Source: DASYAE01 sp036501535 (GTDB taxonomy: Bacteria > Actinomycetota > Actinomycetes > Streptomycetales > Catenulisporaceae). Taken from it: a DNA stretch of 59,669 bases. This document shows, piece by piece, positions 15,847 through 23,807 of the stretch. The notes beneath the pieces are model-generated. The model was not told where the DNA came from and did not search any database. It saw only the letters and a program-made list of their open reading frames with translations. Location: positions 1-59,669 of the forward strand of contig DASYAE010000240.1 of assembly GCA_036501535.1 (NCBI GenBank), in the 5' to 3' direction. Position 1 is the stretch's first letter. The number at the start of each line of letters is the position of its first letter. The position numbers and the translations under genes are program-made.

Positions 15847-16824
15847 TCAGGAAGGCTCCGGCCGCACGGTCAGCAGCGTCTTCCCGATCGTCGCGCGACC
15901 CGCCATCGCCGCGTGGGCGTCGGCGGCGCGATCCAGCGGGAAGGTCTGGCCGATGACCGGCCGCAGCCGGCCGGCCGCGCCAAGGTCGAGCGCGCGTTGC
16001 GTGAGGTTCCGTAGTTCTTGCGGACTACGCATTACGCCGCGCAGCACCGAGATCGAGCGCTGCGCCGCCTCGTCCTCGGGGATCGCCATGAGCGTGCCGC
16101 TCGCGCCGCCGAAGGAGACGAAGCGCCCGCCGTCGCGCAGCAGCCCGAAGGTCGCCGACCCGACCTCGCCGCCGACCCCGTCGAACACGACGTCGATCCG
16201 CCCGGCCGCGGCGTGCACCCGCTCGGCCCAGCCGGACTCGCTGTAGTCCACCGCGATCGCGGCACCGAGATCCCTCGCTTGGGCGATCTTCCGCGGCCCG
16301 CCGGCCAGCGCCATGACGGTCGCCCCGGCCTCGACCGCCAGCTGTACCAGCAGGCTGCCGACGCCGCCGGCCGCGGCCTCGATCAGCACGCAATCCTTCG
16401 CGGCGACCTGCGCGATATCCATCAGCCCGACCGCGGTGCGCCCATCGGCCAGCAGCGCCACCGCGTCGGCCAACTCCAGCTTCTCCGGCACCTCGACCAG
16501 CCCGGCCGCATCGACGGCGACCTGCTCGGCGTAACCGCCCGAGCCGCCGGTCGAGCTGACGACCCGTCGGCCCACCAGCGCAGGATCGACTTCGGCACCG
16601 ACCGCGACGACGGTCCCGCCGACGCCGTTGCCGAGGACCGCCGGCAGCTTCGGGGCCATCGCCGCCACCGGCGGGCGGCCGGCGCGGATCTGCGTCTCGA
16701 CGAAGGTGAGATTCGCGAACACGACCGAGACCAGCGCCTGGCCGGGCCCGGCGACCGGATCAGGCACCTGCTGGACTGCGAGCCGGCCCGGCGGTCCGAA
16801 TTCCTGCAGCACGACGGCGCGCAC
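15847..16824 (-). CDS. zinc-free quinone oxidoreductase (MDR family)
   Basis: Medium-chain dehydrogenase/reductase of 325 residues, probably NADPH-dependent and acting on quinones or enones. It has the GroES-like N-terminal domain (VLQEFGPPGRLAV) and a Rossmann domain with the nucleotide motif EAAAGGVGSLLVQLA. The structural and catalytic zinc cysteines of alcohol dehydrogenases are absent. GGGAGG precedes the ATG at short spacing. Two inverted repeats lie in its promoter region. The exact substrate cannot be read from the sequence. Confidence 0.85.
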   Translation of the reverse strand: MRAVVLQEFGPPGRLAVQQVPDPVAGPGQALVSVVFANLTFVETQIRAGRPPVAAMAPKLPAVLGNGVGGTVVAVGAEVDPALVGRRVVSSTGGSGGYAEQVAVDAAGLVEVPEKLELADAVALLADGRTAVGLMDIAQVAAKDCVLIEAAAGGVGSLLVQLAVEAGATVMALAGGPRKIAQARDLGAAIAVDYSESGWAERVHAAAGRIDVVFDGVGGEVGSATFGLLRDGGRFVSFGGASGTLMAIPEDEAAQRSISVLRGVMRSPQELRNLTQRALDLGAAGRLRPVIGQTFPLDRAADAHAAMAGRATIGKTLLTVRPEPS

Positions 16825-16841
16825 ATCGTCCTCCCGCTTTA

Positions 16842-16892
16842 TCGGAGCAGTTAACTCCGAAAAGCTATCACAGTCGGAACGATACGCTCCGA
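16842..16892. promoter_or_regulatory. two inverted repeats before the oxidoreductase
   Basis: TCGGAG and CTCCGA flank 7 bases at 16842–16860. TCGGA and TCCGA flank 9 bases at 16874–16892. The half-sites are alike and sit in the oxidoreductase promoter region, so one repressor may bind both. The TetR gene at 17735 is a candidate but is not shown to act here. Confidence 0.45.
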
Positions 16893-16935
16893 TTAGTTCG
16901 GCCGGTGCGGGTGCGGGTCGTTAGGATGCGGCCTC

Positions 16936-17733
16936 ATGTGGATGACGGGCACGGACTTCGCGAGCGCGGCAGAGCACGTCGACGAGGCGATAGCGGTACT
17001 GCGGAGCCATCCGAACAACAGTGCGCTGGACTTCTACGGCGAACTGGAGACGCGGGCGCCGGAAATCCGCTCGTGGCTGGCGGAGTTGGTCCAGGACCCG
17101 GCTGGCTACCACCACGGCGTCTATCCCTGCGACAGCCTCGTGGCCGCACAGGCGTGGCGTCTGGCGTTCCCCGCATTCGCTCCGGTGACCTTCCCGGCAG
17201 GCACGCAGCGCACCCCCGAGGGCTGGGAGGTGAAGGAACCGACCTTCTGGTTCGGACCCAACCACGTGCCCGGCGGGCTGGACCTGCACGCTCCGCTCGT
17301 CGTGCTCGGCGACCTGGAGGTGGAGGGCCTCCTGGACGACGGCGACGTCTTCGAGTCCCATCTGGCCGTCTCCGGGAACATCCGGGCCCGCGCGCTCGCC
17401 AGCGCGGCGGACCACCTGACCCTCGGCGATGTCGAAGCCGCAGTCATCTGGTGCTTCAACAGCGACGGAATGCTGACCATCGGCGGGAACGTCACCGCCG
17501 ACCTGGTCGCCCCCGAACAGCACGCGTGGGGCTGTGAGGGCGAGCTGAGGGCGAGAGCGGTCGGCGAGGACTACTGCTCCGGCGATCCCCTGGCCGAGCA
17601 GCTCGCTCCGTGGCTGCCCGCCGAATACGTACACCTCGGCGAGGATGAGCCCTTGGCCGTCTGGCGTATCCTCACCGAAGCCGCCGCCGGGCACTCGCCC
17701 GTCCTGGACACGCCCCGGCCGATCACGCCATGA
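16936..17733 (+). CDS. orphan protein with beta-solenoid-like core
   Basis: I do not recognise this 265-residue protein as a named family. The N-terminal 95 residues look alpha-helical (SAAEHVDEAIAVLRSH). Residues about 110–195 consist of short strand-turn repeats with regularly placed Gly/Asp, such as LVVLGDLEVEGLLDDGDV, LAVSGNIRARAL and LTIGGNVTADLV. This is the pattern of bactofilin-like or polymer-forming beta-solenoids. There is no signal peptide or membrane helix. AGGA lies 9 bases before the ATG. The next gene, a TetR regulator, starts one base after its stop, so the two are translationally coupled. Confidence 0.7.
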   Translation: MWMTGTDFASAAEHVDEAIAVLRSHPNNSALDFYGELETRAPEIRSWLAELVQDPAGYHHGVYPCDSLVAAQAWRLAFPAFAPVTFPAGTQRTPEGWEVKEPTFWFGPNHVPGGLDLHAPLVVLGDLEVEGLLDDGDVFESHLAVSGNIRARALASAADHLTLGDVEAAVIWCFNSDGMLTIGGNVTADLVAPEQHAWGCEGELRARAVGEDYCSGDPLAEQLAPWLPAEYVHLGEDEPLAVWRILTEAAAGHSPVLDTPRPITP

Positions 17734-17734
17734 G

Positions 17735-18394
17735 ATGAACGAGCACACGCACATCCGCGACGAGCGATCCGACCGCCCGCGCCGCGGCCGTCAGGCCGAG
17801 GCCGCCCGTAACGACATCCGCGTCCTCGAGGCCGCGCGCGAGGTCTTCGGCCGCCACGGTGCCGCGGCGACGGTCGCGGCCGTGGCAGAGCAGGCCGGTG
17901 TCGGCATCGGCAGCCTCTACCGGCGCTATGGGAGCAAGGACGACCTGCTCCGGCACCTGTGCCTGGCGTCGATGCAGCAGTCGATCGAGGCCGCGCAGGA
18001 TGCGCTCGCCGCCGACGACGCGTGGCTCGGTCTGGCCGGATACGTACGCGCCTGCGTCGCGAACCGAATCGGCGCCCTCGCGCCGCTCGCCGGGACCATC
18101 GAGACCACGCCCGAGATGTGGGAGGCCTCCGCGCGCGGGCGGCAGCTGGTCGGAGAACTCGTCGCGCGAGCTCAGCGCGGCGGCACCCTGCGCACCGACG
18201 TCACAGTGCTCGACATCGCCTGGCTGATCGAGCTGTTCGGCCGGTCCGGCCCGGAACACGAGGACGACGGCGTGCGCTCACGCCTGCTTTCCATCGCTCT
18301 CGGCGGGCTGCGTGCCGTCCCCGGCGCCGAGCCGCTGCCCGGACCGCCGCCCGACGTGGCGGACTACGTGCGGCGCTGGTCCACGGACGGCTGA
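17735..18394 (+). CDS. TetR-family transcriptional regulator
   Basis: A 219-residue repressor-like protein. The N-terminal helix-turn-helix is clear: RVLEAAREVFGRHGAAATVA, then VAEQAGVGIGSLYRRYGSKD. The C-terminal ligand domain is of the common actinobacterial type. ATG at 17735 lies one base after the preceding stop and has no ribosome binding site of its own. A longer frame from 17645 would overlap the upstream gene by 90 bases and is rejected. Likely targets are its own pair or the divergent oxidoreductase. Confidence 0.85.
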   Translation: MNEHTHIRDERSDRPRRGRQAEAARNDIRVLEAAREVFGRHGAAATVAAVAEQAGVGIGSLYRRYGSKDDLLRHLCLASMQQSIEAAQDALAADDAWLGLAGYVRACVANRIGALAPLAGTIETTPEMWEASARGRQLVGELVARAQRGGTLRTDVTVLDIAWLIELFGRSGPEHEDDGVRSRLLSIALGGLRAVPGAEPLPGPPPDVADYVRRWSTDG

Positions 18395-18412
18395 GGGCCC
18401 GTCAGACAGCGC

Positions 18413-18445
18413 TCGGCCCCGCCGGGAGGATCCCGGCGGGGCCGA
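18413..18445. terminator. bidirectional terminator, TetR and MFS genes
   Basis: A perfect 15-bp GC-rich stem with a 3-base loop (GGA) sits between the converging TetR gene and MFS exporter gene. Confidence 0.8.
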
Positions 18446-18462
18446 CTGCTTATCGGACCGGC

Positions 18463-19995
18463 TCAGCTCACCGGCTCCAGCTCGGCCTCAAACTCGGCGG
18501 ACAGCTCGTCCGCAGCCTGAGCCGACGCGGCGTTCGCCTTGCGGGCCCGCGGCACCAGCCACATGGCGAGCGAGGCGGCCGCGACGACCACCGCGCCGGT
18601 GTACGTCGCCGGGACCAGTCCGTTGACGAAGTGCTGACCGGCACTCAGCGTCGCGGTCGGCCCGTAGCCGCCGGTCGCGGCGAAGACCGCGCCCATCACC
18701 GCGATGCCGAGCACGCCGCCGAGCTCGCGGATCGCATTGTTGACGCCCGAGGCGATGCCCTCCTGCTCCCGGCGCACCGAGCCGAGCACCAGGTTCGCGA
18801 TCGGCGCGAAGAACATCGCCATGCCGATCCCGCTCACGATGAACGCGCCGACCAGCTGCGAGTAGGACACCGTCGCGGTGGTCACCGCGGCGATCCAGGC
18901 CAGGCCGCCGGCCTGCAGCGCGAGGCCGATGCCGACGATCGGGCGGCCGCCGATCCGGTCCGAGAGGATGCCCGCGATCGGCGCGACCACCATCGGCATC
19001 GCGGTCCACGGCAGCACCCGCAGGCCGGAGGCCAGCGGCGAGTAGCCCTGCACCGTCTGCAGGAACTGGGCCAGGAAGAAGATCGAGCCGAACATGCCGA
19101 ACGACAGGAGCATCGCGGCGAGGTTGATCAGCGGAAAGGCCCGGCCGCGGAACAGCTTCAGCGGCAGCATCGGGTGGTCGCTGCGCGCCTCCCAGACCAC
19201 GAACGCGGCGATCAGCGCGCCGCCGACGGCGAAGCCGGCCAGGATCTCCGGGCTGGTCCAGCCGATGTCGCCGCCCCGGATCAGGCCGAGCACGACGCCG
19301 AACAGGCCGAGGCAGATCAGCGCGTTTCCGACCAGGTCGAGCCGCCGGGCCGGGCCGCGGCTCTCGCTGAGCAGGAACCAGGCCGCGGGCACCAGGACGA
19401 CGCCGATCGGCACGTTGATCCAGAAGATCCACTTCCAGGAGAACTCCTCCACCACGGCGCCGCCGATCACCGGGCCGAGCGCGACCGCGAGTCCTGCGAC
19501 ACCGCCCCACGCGCCTATCGCGGCCCCACGCCGCTCAGGCCGCACGGCTGCGGAGAGCATGGTGAGCGTCAGCGGGAGCACGATGGCGCCGCCGACGCCC
19601 TGCACCGCCCGCGCCGCGATCAGGGCCGCGATGTTCGGGGAGAGCGCCGAGGCGACCGAGGCCAGGGTGAACAGCGACAGGCCGACCAGGAACAGCCGCT
19701 TGCGGCCGAACCGGTCGCCCAGCGTCGCGCCGCTCAGCAGGAAGACGGCGAAGGTGAGCGTGTAAGCCGAGACGGTCCACTGCAGCCCCTGCAGACCCGC
19801 GTGCAGCGAGCGCTGGATGGAGGGCAGCGCGGTGGTCACCACCAGGTTGTCCAGCTGGACCATGAACATGGCGACCGCGGTGATCACGAACGTGCGCACC
19901 GGATGGCCGACGAGGGCGGCCGCGACACCGGACTGCGGCGGTGACACATCTGCCTGATGCGTGCTCGGGTTTCTCGGCTCAGTGCTGGTTGACAC
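18463..19995 (-). CDS. MFS multidrug exporter, DHA2 14-helix type
   Basis: A proton-driven drug exporter of the EmrB/QacA subfamily, 510 residues with about 14 membrane segments. Diagnostic parts include LDNLVVTTALPSIQ in helix 1 (motif D1), GDRFGRKR between helices 2 and 3 (motif A), and GPVIGGAVVEEFSWKWIFWI (motif C and helix 6). GTG at 19995 has GAGGGAG 8 bases upstream; GTG at 20004 overlaps that site. The divided TetR gene at 20146 and the palindrome at 20023–20051 suggest induction by the exported compound. Confidence 0.9.
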   Translation of the reverse strand: MSTSTEPRNPSTHQADVSPPQSGVAAALVGHPVRTFVITAVAMFMVQLDNLVVTTALPSIQRSLHAGLQGLQWTVSAYTLTFAVFLLSGATLGDRFGRKRLFLVGLSLFTLASVASALSPNIAALIAARAVQGVGGAIVLPLTLTMLSAAVRPERRGAAIGAWGGVAGLAVALGPVIGGAVVEEFSWKWIFWINVPIGVVLVPAAWFLLSESRGPARRLDLVGNALICLGLFGVVLGLIRGGDIGWTSPEILAGFAVGGALIAAFVVWEARSDHPMLPLKLFRGRAFPLINLAAMLLSFGMFGSIFFLAQFLQTVQGYSPLASGLRVLPWTAMPMVVAPIAGILSDRIGGRPIVGIGLALQAGGLAWIAAVTTATVSYSQLVGAFIVSGIGMAMFFAPIANLVLGSVRREQEGIASGVNNAIRELGGVLGIAVMGAVFAATGGYGPTATLSAGQHFVNGLVPATYTGAVVVAAASLAMWLVPRARKANAASAQAADELSAEFEAELEPVS

Positions 19996-20022
19996 GGTGT
20001 CCACTCCCTCGCGAATAGTTAT

Positions 20023-20051
20023 CGATTACTAACTTAGGTGGTTAGTAATCG
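20023..20051. promoter_or_regulatory. palindromic operator upstream of the MFS gene
   Basis: Perfect 11-base arms, CGATTACTAAC and GTTAGTAATCG, flank 7 bases just upstream of the MFS start. AT-rich palindromes of this size are typical TetR operators. The neighbouring TetR at 20146–20739 is the likely ligand. Confidence 0.7.
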
Positions 20052-20145
20052 GTCACTCATTTCATCGGCGAAACGGGTCCGCCCGCATTCTCGGCGGTCG
20101 GTTAAAAAGTCTTAGGCAGAGCTGCGCTGAACGGCTGACCAGCCG

Positions 20146-20739
20146 TCAGTCGGCCAACATTTCCTCGGGTCCGGCTTCCGGGCCGCATTCCATCCCGGAG
20201 TCTTCCTTCATCGCAGCGACTATCTCTTCTCGGACCGAATCGCCGACGCCGGCCGGAGTCGCCGCCGCCATGACGTTGCACAGGAAGCCCTTGGCGAAGA
20301 ACAGCATGCGGTCCACCACCGGCAGGCCGGTCAGCGACTCGACCTCGCGCCAGAGCTGCTGCAGGCACTTGCGGGTCTGCCGCTGGACGTCCTCGTCGTG
20401 GCAGGCCGCGAAGGACTGCAGCATCATCAGCAGCCAGTCCCGGTTCGACTCGAGCATCTCCTGGTAGGCCTCGGCCATCACGTGCATCGCCTCGTGGCCG
20501 GTCTTGCCGCCCGCCGCGGAGCGCATGAGGCCGAGCGTGTCGTCCATGTTCCGCTCGCTCGCCGCGAGGAACAGATCCTTCTTCGACGGGAACAGGCGGA
20601 ACAGGTACGGCTGCGAGACGCCGACCTTCGAGGCGATCTCGGCCGTGGTCGCGCCCTCGAAGCCGCGCCGGGCGAAAACGCCGATCGCGGCGTCGATCAC
20701 CTGCTCGCGCCGGTCCTCCGCAGTCATCCGTGGGCTCAT
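20146..20739 (-). CDS. TetR-family repressor of the MFS exporter
   Basis: A 197-residue regulator with an N-terminal helix-turn-helix: QVIDAAIGVFARRGFEGATT, then IASKVGVSQPYLFRLFPSKK. Its C-terminal domain resembles regulators of drug exporters. It is encoded on the same strand as the MFS gene and 150 bases upstream of it. An AT-rich imperfect inverted repeat covers its own promoter, so it probably represses both genes. Confidence 0.88.
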   Translation of the reverse strand: MSPRMTAEDRREQVIDAAIGVFARRGFEGATTAEIASKVGVSQPYLFRLFPSKKDLFLAASERNMDDTLGLMRSAAGGKTGHEAMHVMAEAYQEMLESNRDWLLMMLQSFAACHDEDVQRQTRKCLQQLWREVESLTGLPVVDRMLFFAKGFLCNVMAAATPAGVGDSVREEIVAAMKEDSGMECGPEAGPEEMLAD

Positions 20740-20744
20740 GACGA

Positions 20745-20767
20745 CTAGGTTATTGACTGATAACTAG
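20745..20767. promoter_or_regulatory. second operator-like repeat at the TetR promoter
   Basis: GTTAT and ATAAC flank 6 bases, with further CTAG ends. The motif GATAACTA also occurs at the MFS promoter, which supports a shared regulator. Confidence 0.45.
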
Positions 20768-20792
20768 CCTGTCAAGCGGGCCGGCCCACAGC

Positions 20793-21845
20793 CTAGGAGC
20801 CAAGCTCCGACCTGGGCACGAGCGTCACCTCGGGCACCATCTCCACACCGAAGCGCTCCATCACGCCGTCGCGCACCCGCACCGCGAGCCGCAACAGCTC
20901 CTGCGTCGTGGCGCCGCCCCGGTTCGTCAGCGCGAGCGTGTGCTTCGACGAAAGAGCGACCCGCCCAAGCACAAAACCCCGGCCGAACCCGGCGTGCTCG
21001 ATGAGCCAGGCCGCCGAGGTCTTCGCCCGGCCGTCCGGCTCGGCGAACCGCGGCGGCACCAGCGGGGCGCAGCGCTGCTCCAGCGCCGCGAACCGCTCGG
21101 CCGTGAGCACCGGATTGGTGAAGAACGAGCCGGCGCTCCAGGTGTCGTGGTCCTCCGGATCGAGCACCATGGCCCGCCGCCGCCGCTGTTCGAGCACCGC
21201 CTCGCGCACGTCCTTGAGCGGCGCACACGCGCCAAGCTCGATGCCTAACGCCAGCGCGACGTCCTTATACCGGACCGGACCGGACAGCCCGCCGTTGTCG
21301 CTCAGCCGGAAATGGACCTGCGTGACCACGTAACGCGCAGGATCGGCCTTGAACGCGCTGTGCCGGTATCCGAACGCGCAATCCGCGTTGTCCAACAACG
21401 CCATCGCCCCGGTCGTCCGGTCGTACGCGTCGACCATCACCACGGTCTGACTCACGTCCTGGCCGTACGCGCCGACGTTCTGAATCGGCGTCGCCCCGGT
21501 CGACCCCGGAATGCCGGACAGGCACTCGATCCCGGCCAGCCCCGCGTCGACCACCTCGGCCACGACGTCATCCCAGGGCACGCCCGCCGCCGCCGAGACC
21601 AGACCGTCCCGAACGGTCACCCCGGACGTCGCGACCCGCACGACCGTCCCGCGGAACCCCTCGTCCGCCACCACGATGTTCGAGCCGCCGCCGAGCACGA
21701 AGAGATCCCCGTGGCTCTCCGCGTCGCGGATCGCCGCAACCAGCACAGCATCCGTGTCCGCGACAAAGAAATGATCCGCCGGCCCGCCCAGCCGCAGCGT
21801 CGTATAGGGAGCGAGCGCGACCGCGTGCTCGAACCCGCCGCTCAC
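20793..21845 (-). CDS. murB: UDP-N-acetylmuramate dehydrogenase
   Basis: FAD enzyme that reduces UDP-GlcNAc-enolpyruvate to UDP-MurNAc in peptidoglycan synthesis. The 350-residue protein has the FAD motifs LGGGSNIVVADEGFRG and IPIQNVGAYGQ, the catalytic serine in SAGSFFTNP, and the C-terminal catalytic glutamate in PEVTLVP. The GTG at 21845 gives a 4-base GTGA overlap with the MaoC gene upstream and a normal N-terminus. A start further upstream at 21896 would run into that gene. Confidence 0.94.
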   Translation of the reverse strand: MSGGFEHAVALAPYTTLRLGGPADHFFVADTDAVLVAAIRDAESHGDLFVLGGGSNIVVADEGFRGTVVRVATSGVTVRDGLVSAAAGVPWDDVVAEVVDAGLAGIECLSGIPGSTGATPIQNVGAYGQDVSQTVVMVDAYDRTTGAMALLDNADCAFGYRHSAFKADPARYVVTQVHFRLSDNGGLSGPVRYKDVALALGIELGACAPLKDVREAVLEQRRRRAMVLDPEDHDTWSAGSFFTNPVLTAERFAALEQRCAPLVPPRFAEPDGRAKTSAAWLIEHAGFGRGFVLGRVALSSKHTLALTNRGGATTQELLRLAVRVRDGVMERFGVEMVPEVTLVPRSELGS

Positions 21846-22267
21846 GGAAGCCGCACCACCGCGGTCGCCCGGCCGAGCACCTTCTCGCCGTCGCACTTGG
21901 CGACCAGGTCGATCCGCGCCCGGTTCTCCCCCAGCAGCTTGCCCACCTTGCCGGTGACCTCGATCACCGCGCCCACACCGTCGTCCGGCACGACGACCGG
22001 ACGGGTGAAGTGGACCCCGTACTCGACCACCGCGCCCGGGTCATCCACCCATTCGGTCACCACGCGGACCGCCTCGGCCATGGTGAACATGCCGTGCGCG
22101 ATCACGTCCGGCAGCCCGACCGACTTCGCGAACCGCTCGTTCCAGTGAATCTCGTTGAAGTCGCCCGACGCGCCCGCGTACTTGACCAGCTCGACCCGCC
22201 GCACCGAGAAGGACCGGGCGGGCAGCTCGGAGCCGACTTCGAGCTCCTCGTAACGGGGCGCCGTCAT
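21842..22267 (-). CDS. MaoC-like (R)-hydratase, HadB type
   Basis: Hotdog-fold protein of 141 residues resembling HadB, the catalytic partner of (3R)-hydroxyacyl-ACP dehydratases. It keeps the hydratase motif GDFNEIHWNERFA with the Asp and His expected in the active site, followed by GLPDVIAHGM. Overlaps of 4 bases with both neighbours (ATGA with the HadA-like gene, GTGA with murB) show a tight operon. In actinobacteria this gene pair sits between rpmG and murB. Confidence 0.88.
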   Translation of the reverse strand: MTAPRYEELEVGSELPARSFSVRRVELVKYAGASGDFNEIHWNERFAKSVGLPDVIAHGMFTMAEAVRVVTEWVDDPGAVVEYGVHFTRPVVVPDDGVGAVIEVTGKVGKLLGENRARIDLVAKCDGEKVLGRATAVVRLP

Positions 22268-22725
22268 GCCGCCCCCTCCTCGTCCTCGGCCCGCGCCACG
22301 AGCAGAGCCCGAGCCGTGCAGACCCTCTCGCCGCCCTGATTGATCAGCTCGGTCACCAGCTTGATCAGGTCGTTCCCGGCCAGCGAGCGGATCGACTCCA
22401 CGGTCACCACACAGGAGATCCGGTCCCCCGCACGCAGCGGGCGCCGGTGCTCGAACCGCTGCTCGCCGTGCACCACCCGGGCCCAGTCGAGCCCCAGCGC
22501 CGGATCGTAGACCACCTGGTCGGCGGCCGGCATCGATATCACGATGGCAAAGGTCGGGGGCGCGATGACGTCAGGATGGCCCAGCTTGGCGGCCGCCGCC
22601 GGATCCCGGTACGCCGGATGCGGGTCGCCGACCGCGTCGGCGAACTCCCGGATCTTCTCTCGGCCGATCTCATAGGGCTCCGTGGGCGGATAACTCCGTC
22701 CCACGAACGACTGATCAAGCGGCAT
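22264..22725 (-). CDS. MaoC-like N-terminal dehydratase subunit, HadA type
   Basis: Hotdog protein of 153 residues, the FAS1-type dehydratase N-terminal family (UPF0336). Segments YEIGREKIREFADAVGDPHP, PPTFAIVI and VVHGEQRFEHRRPLRAGDRI are typical. The catalytic Asp/His pair is absent, as in HadA, so it likely forms a heterodimer with the HadB-like protein encoded next. It starts 81 bases after rpmG. Confidence 0.88.
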   Translation of the reverse strand: MPLDQSFVGRSYPPTEPYEIGREKIREFADAVGDPHPAYRDPAAAAKLGHPDVIAPPTFAIVISMPAADQVVYDPALGLDWARVVHGEQRFEHRRPLRAGDRISCVVTVESIRSLAGNDLIKLVTELINQGGERVCTARALLVARAEDEEGAA

Positions 22726-22806
22726 GACCCGCTCCCAAACACATCTGATCGCGGCAAGCCGCCCCGACCCGGCCCGGGACGGAGCGGCTTGAAAGGACTC
22801 GCGGGA

Positions 22807-22971
22807 CTACCGGGTCTCGCGGTGCGCCGTGTGCTTGCGGCAGCGCGGGCAGAACTTCTTCAGCTCCAGCCGGTCCGGGTCGTTGCGGCGGTTCTTCTTG
22901 GTGATGTAGTTCCGCTCCTTGCACTCCACGCAGGCCAGCGTGATCTTCGGGCGGACGTCTGTGGCAGCCAC
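22807..22971 (-). CDS. rpmG: 50S ribosomal protein L33, zinc-binding form
   Basis: A 54-residue large-subunit protein. Two CxxC pairs (CVEC and CPRC) mark the zinc-binding version, which some actinobacteria exchange for a cysteine-free form under zinc starvation. GTG at 22971 has AGGAG 8 bases upstream; a longer frame from 23013 lacks a site. It heads the MaoC–MaoC–murB block. Confidence 0.95.
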   Translation of the reverse strand: MAATDVRPKITLACVECKERNYITKKNRRNDPDRLELKKFCPRCRKHTAHRETR

Positions 22972-23362
22972 GGGAGCGACTCCTACTGGTGATCGGACAA
23001 TCCGGAACGCCACCTCGGATGGCGCAACCGTACAAGGTTACCCGACCAGAGCCAGTGCTCCGACCGAGTACACCCCTGACGCAGATTCTGTTCCACGGCG
23101 CACCGCCGGATTTCAACGGGTGCCGCCCATCCCAACGCCGACCCGACCCGCTCCCCACCGGAAGCCTCGCCACGTCTTCGCCTTCTTACATCCCCCCGCA
23201 ACCCCCACCGGCCGACGCAACTCCTCCACAACACGAGCCGCGCCGGGGGTCCAGGGGGCGAAGCCCCTTGGCGTGGGGGTGTGGGGGTCGTACCCCCACT
23301 ACAAACACCGACCCCGGCGCCGGGCCAGAGCGGAGCGTGGCCAGGCGCCGGCCCGGAGGAGG
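22972..23362. other. rpmG–tRNA-Met intergenic region with palindromes
   Basis: About 390 bases without a gene. The half next to rpmG holds its promoter and leader. Two GC palindromes lie near 23251–23299. The small frames here are Pro/Arg-rich and have no support. Confidence 0.5.
23251..23299. repeat. REP-like GC palindromes
   Basis: The first hairpin (23251–23271) pairs around GGGGC and GCCCC and follows GGGGGT, the form of short interspersed palindromes common between Streptomyces genes. The second, GTGGGGGT/ACCCCCAC at 23281–23299, has an 8-bp stem and 3-base loop. They could act as terminators or mRNA stabilisers. Confidence 0.55.
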
Positions 23363-23435
23363 TAGCGGTGACCGGACTTGAACCGGTGACACAGCGATTA
23401 TGAGCCGCTTGCTCTGCCAACTGAGCTACACCGCC
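23363..23435 (-). tRNA. trnM: tRNA-Met, elongator type (CAT)
   Basis: Cloverleaf on the minus strand with acceptor GGCGGTG paired to CACCGCT (one G–T pair), anticodon CAT in loop CTCATAA, and T-arm GGTTCAAGTCC. The closed first acceptor pair and the anticodon stem without three consecutive G–C pairs favour an elongator rather than an initiator. Confidence 0.93.
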
Positions 23436-23500
23436 AGGGCGACCGACATGAGCCCACGGGTCGGCGCTCGTTCACCTCACGGGCGGGCCGTCGATCACAG

Positions 23501-23573
23501 AGCCCCAATACGGAATCGAACCGTAGACCTTCTCCTTACCATGGAGACGCTCTGCCGACTGAGCTATTGGGGC
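23501..23573 (-). tRNA. trnT: tRNA-Thr (anticodon GGT)
   Basis: Cloverleaf on the minus strand: acceptor GCCCCAA pairs with TTGGGGC, the anticodon loop is ATGGTAA with anticodon GGT, and the T-arm holds GGTTCGATTCC. It lies 65 bases from tRNA-Met on the same strand. Confidence 0.96.
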
Positions 23574-23807
23574 TGGCGAGGAAAACCATACACGGACCGG
23601 CACCCAACTCGAAATCGGGTTTCCCTCGCAGGAGTGCGCGTTACGCGCGACGTGCGGAGAGGTACCCGGTCTCGCAATGACTGTACACAGTCGGGCCCGC
23701 ATTCGGGGTCGGACGCGCCGTTTGCGCACCTCGGATTGACGACCCTGACACGACGCGGATGCGCGGCATGCGCCACGATAAGCGCCGTGACTGAGGGAGT
23801 ACCCGTA

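Noticed and set aside
17959..19944. A 661-residue plus-strand frame
   Set aside because: It starts within the TetR gene, runs antisense to the MFS exporter and has Arg/Gln/His-rich composition. It is a shadow frame.
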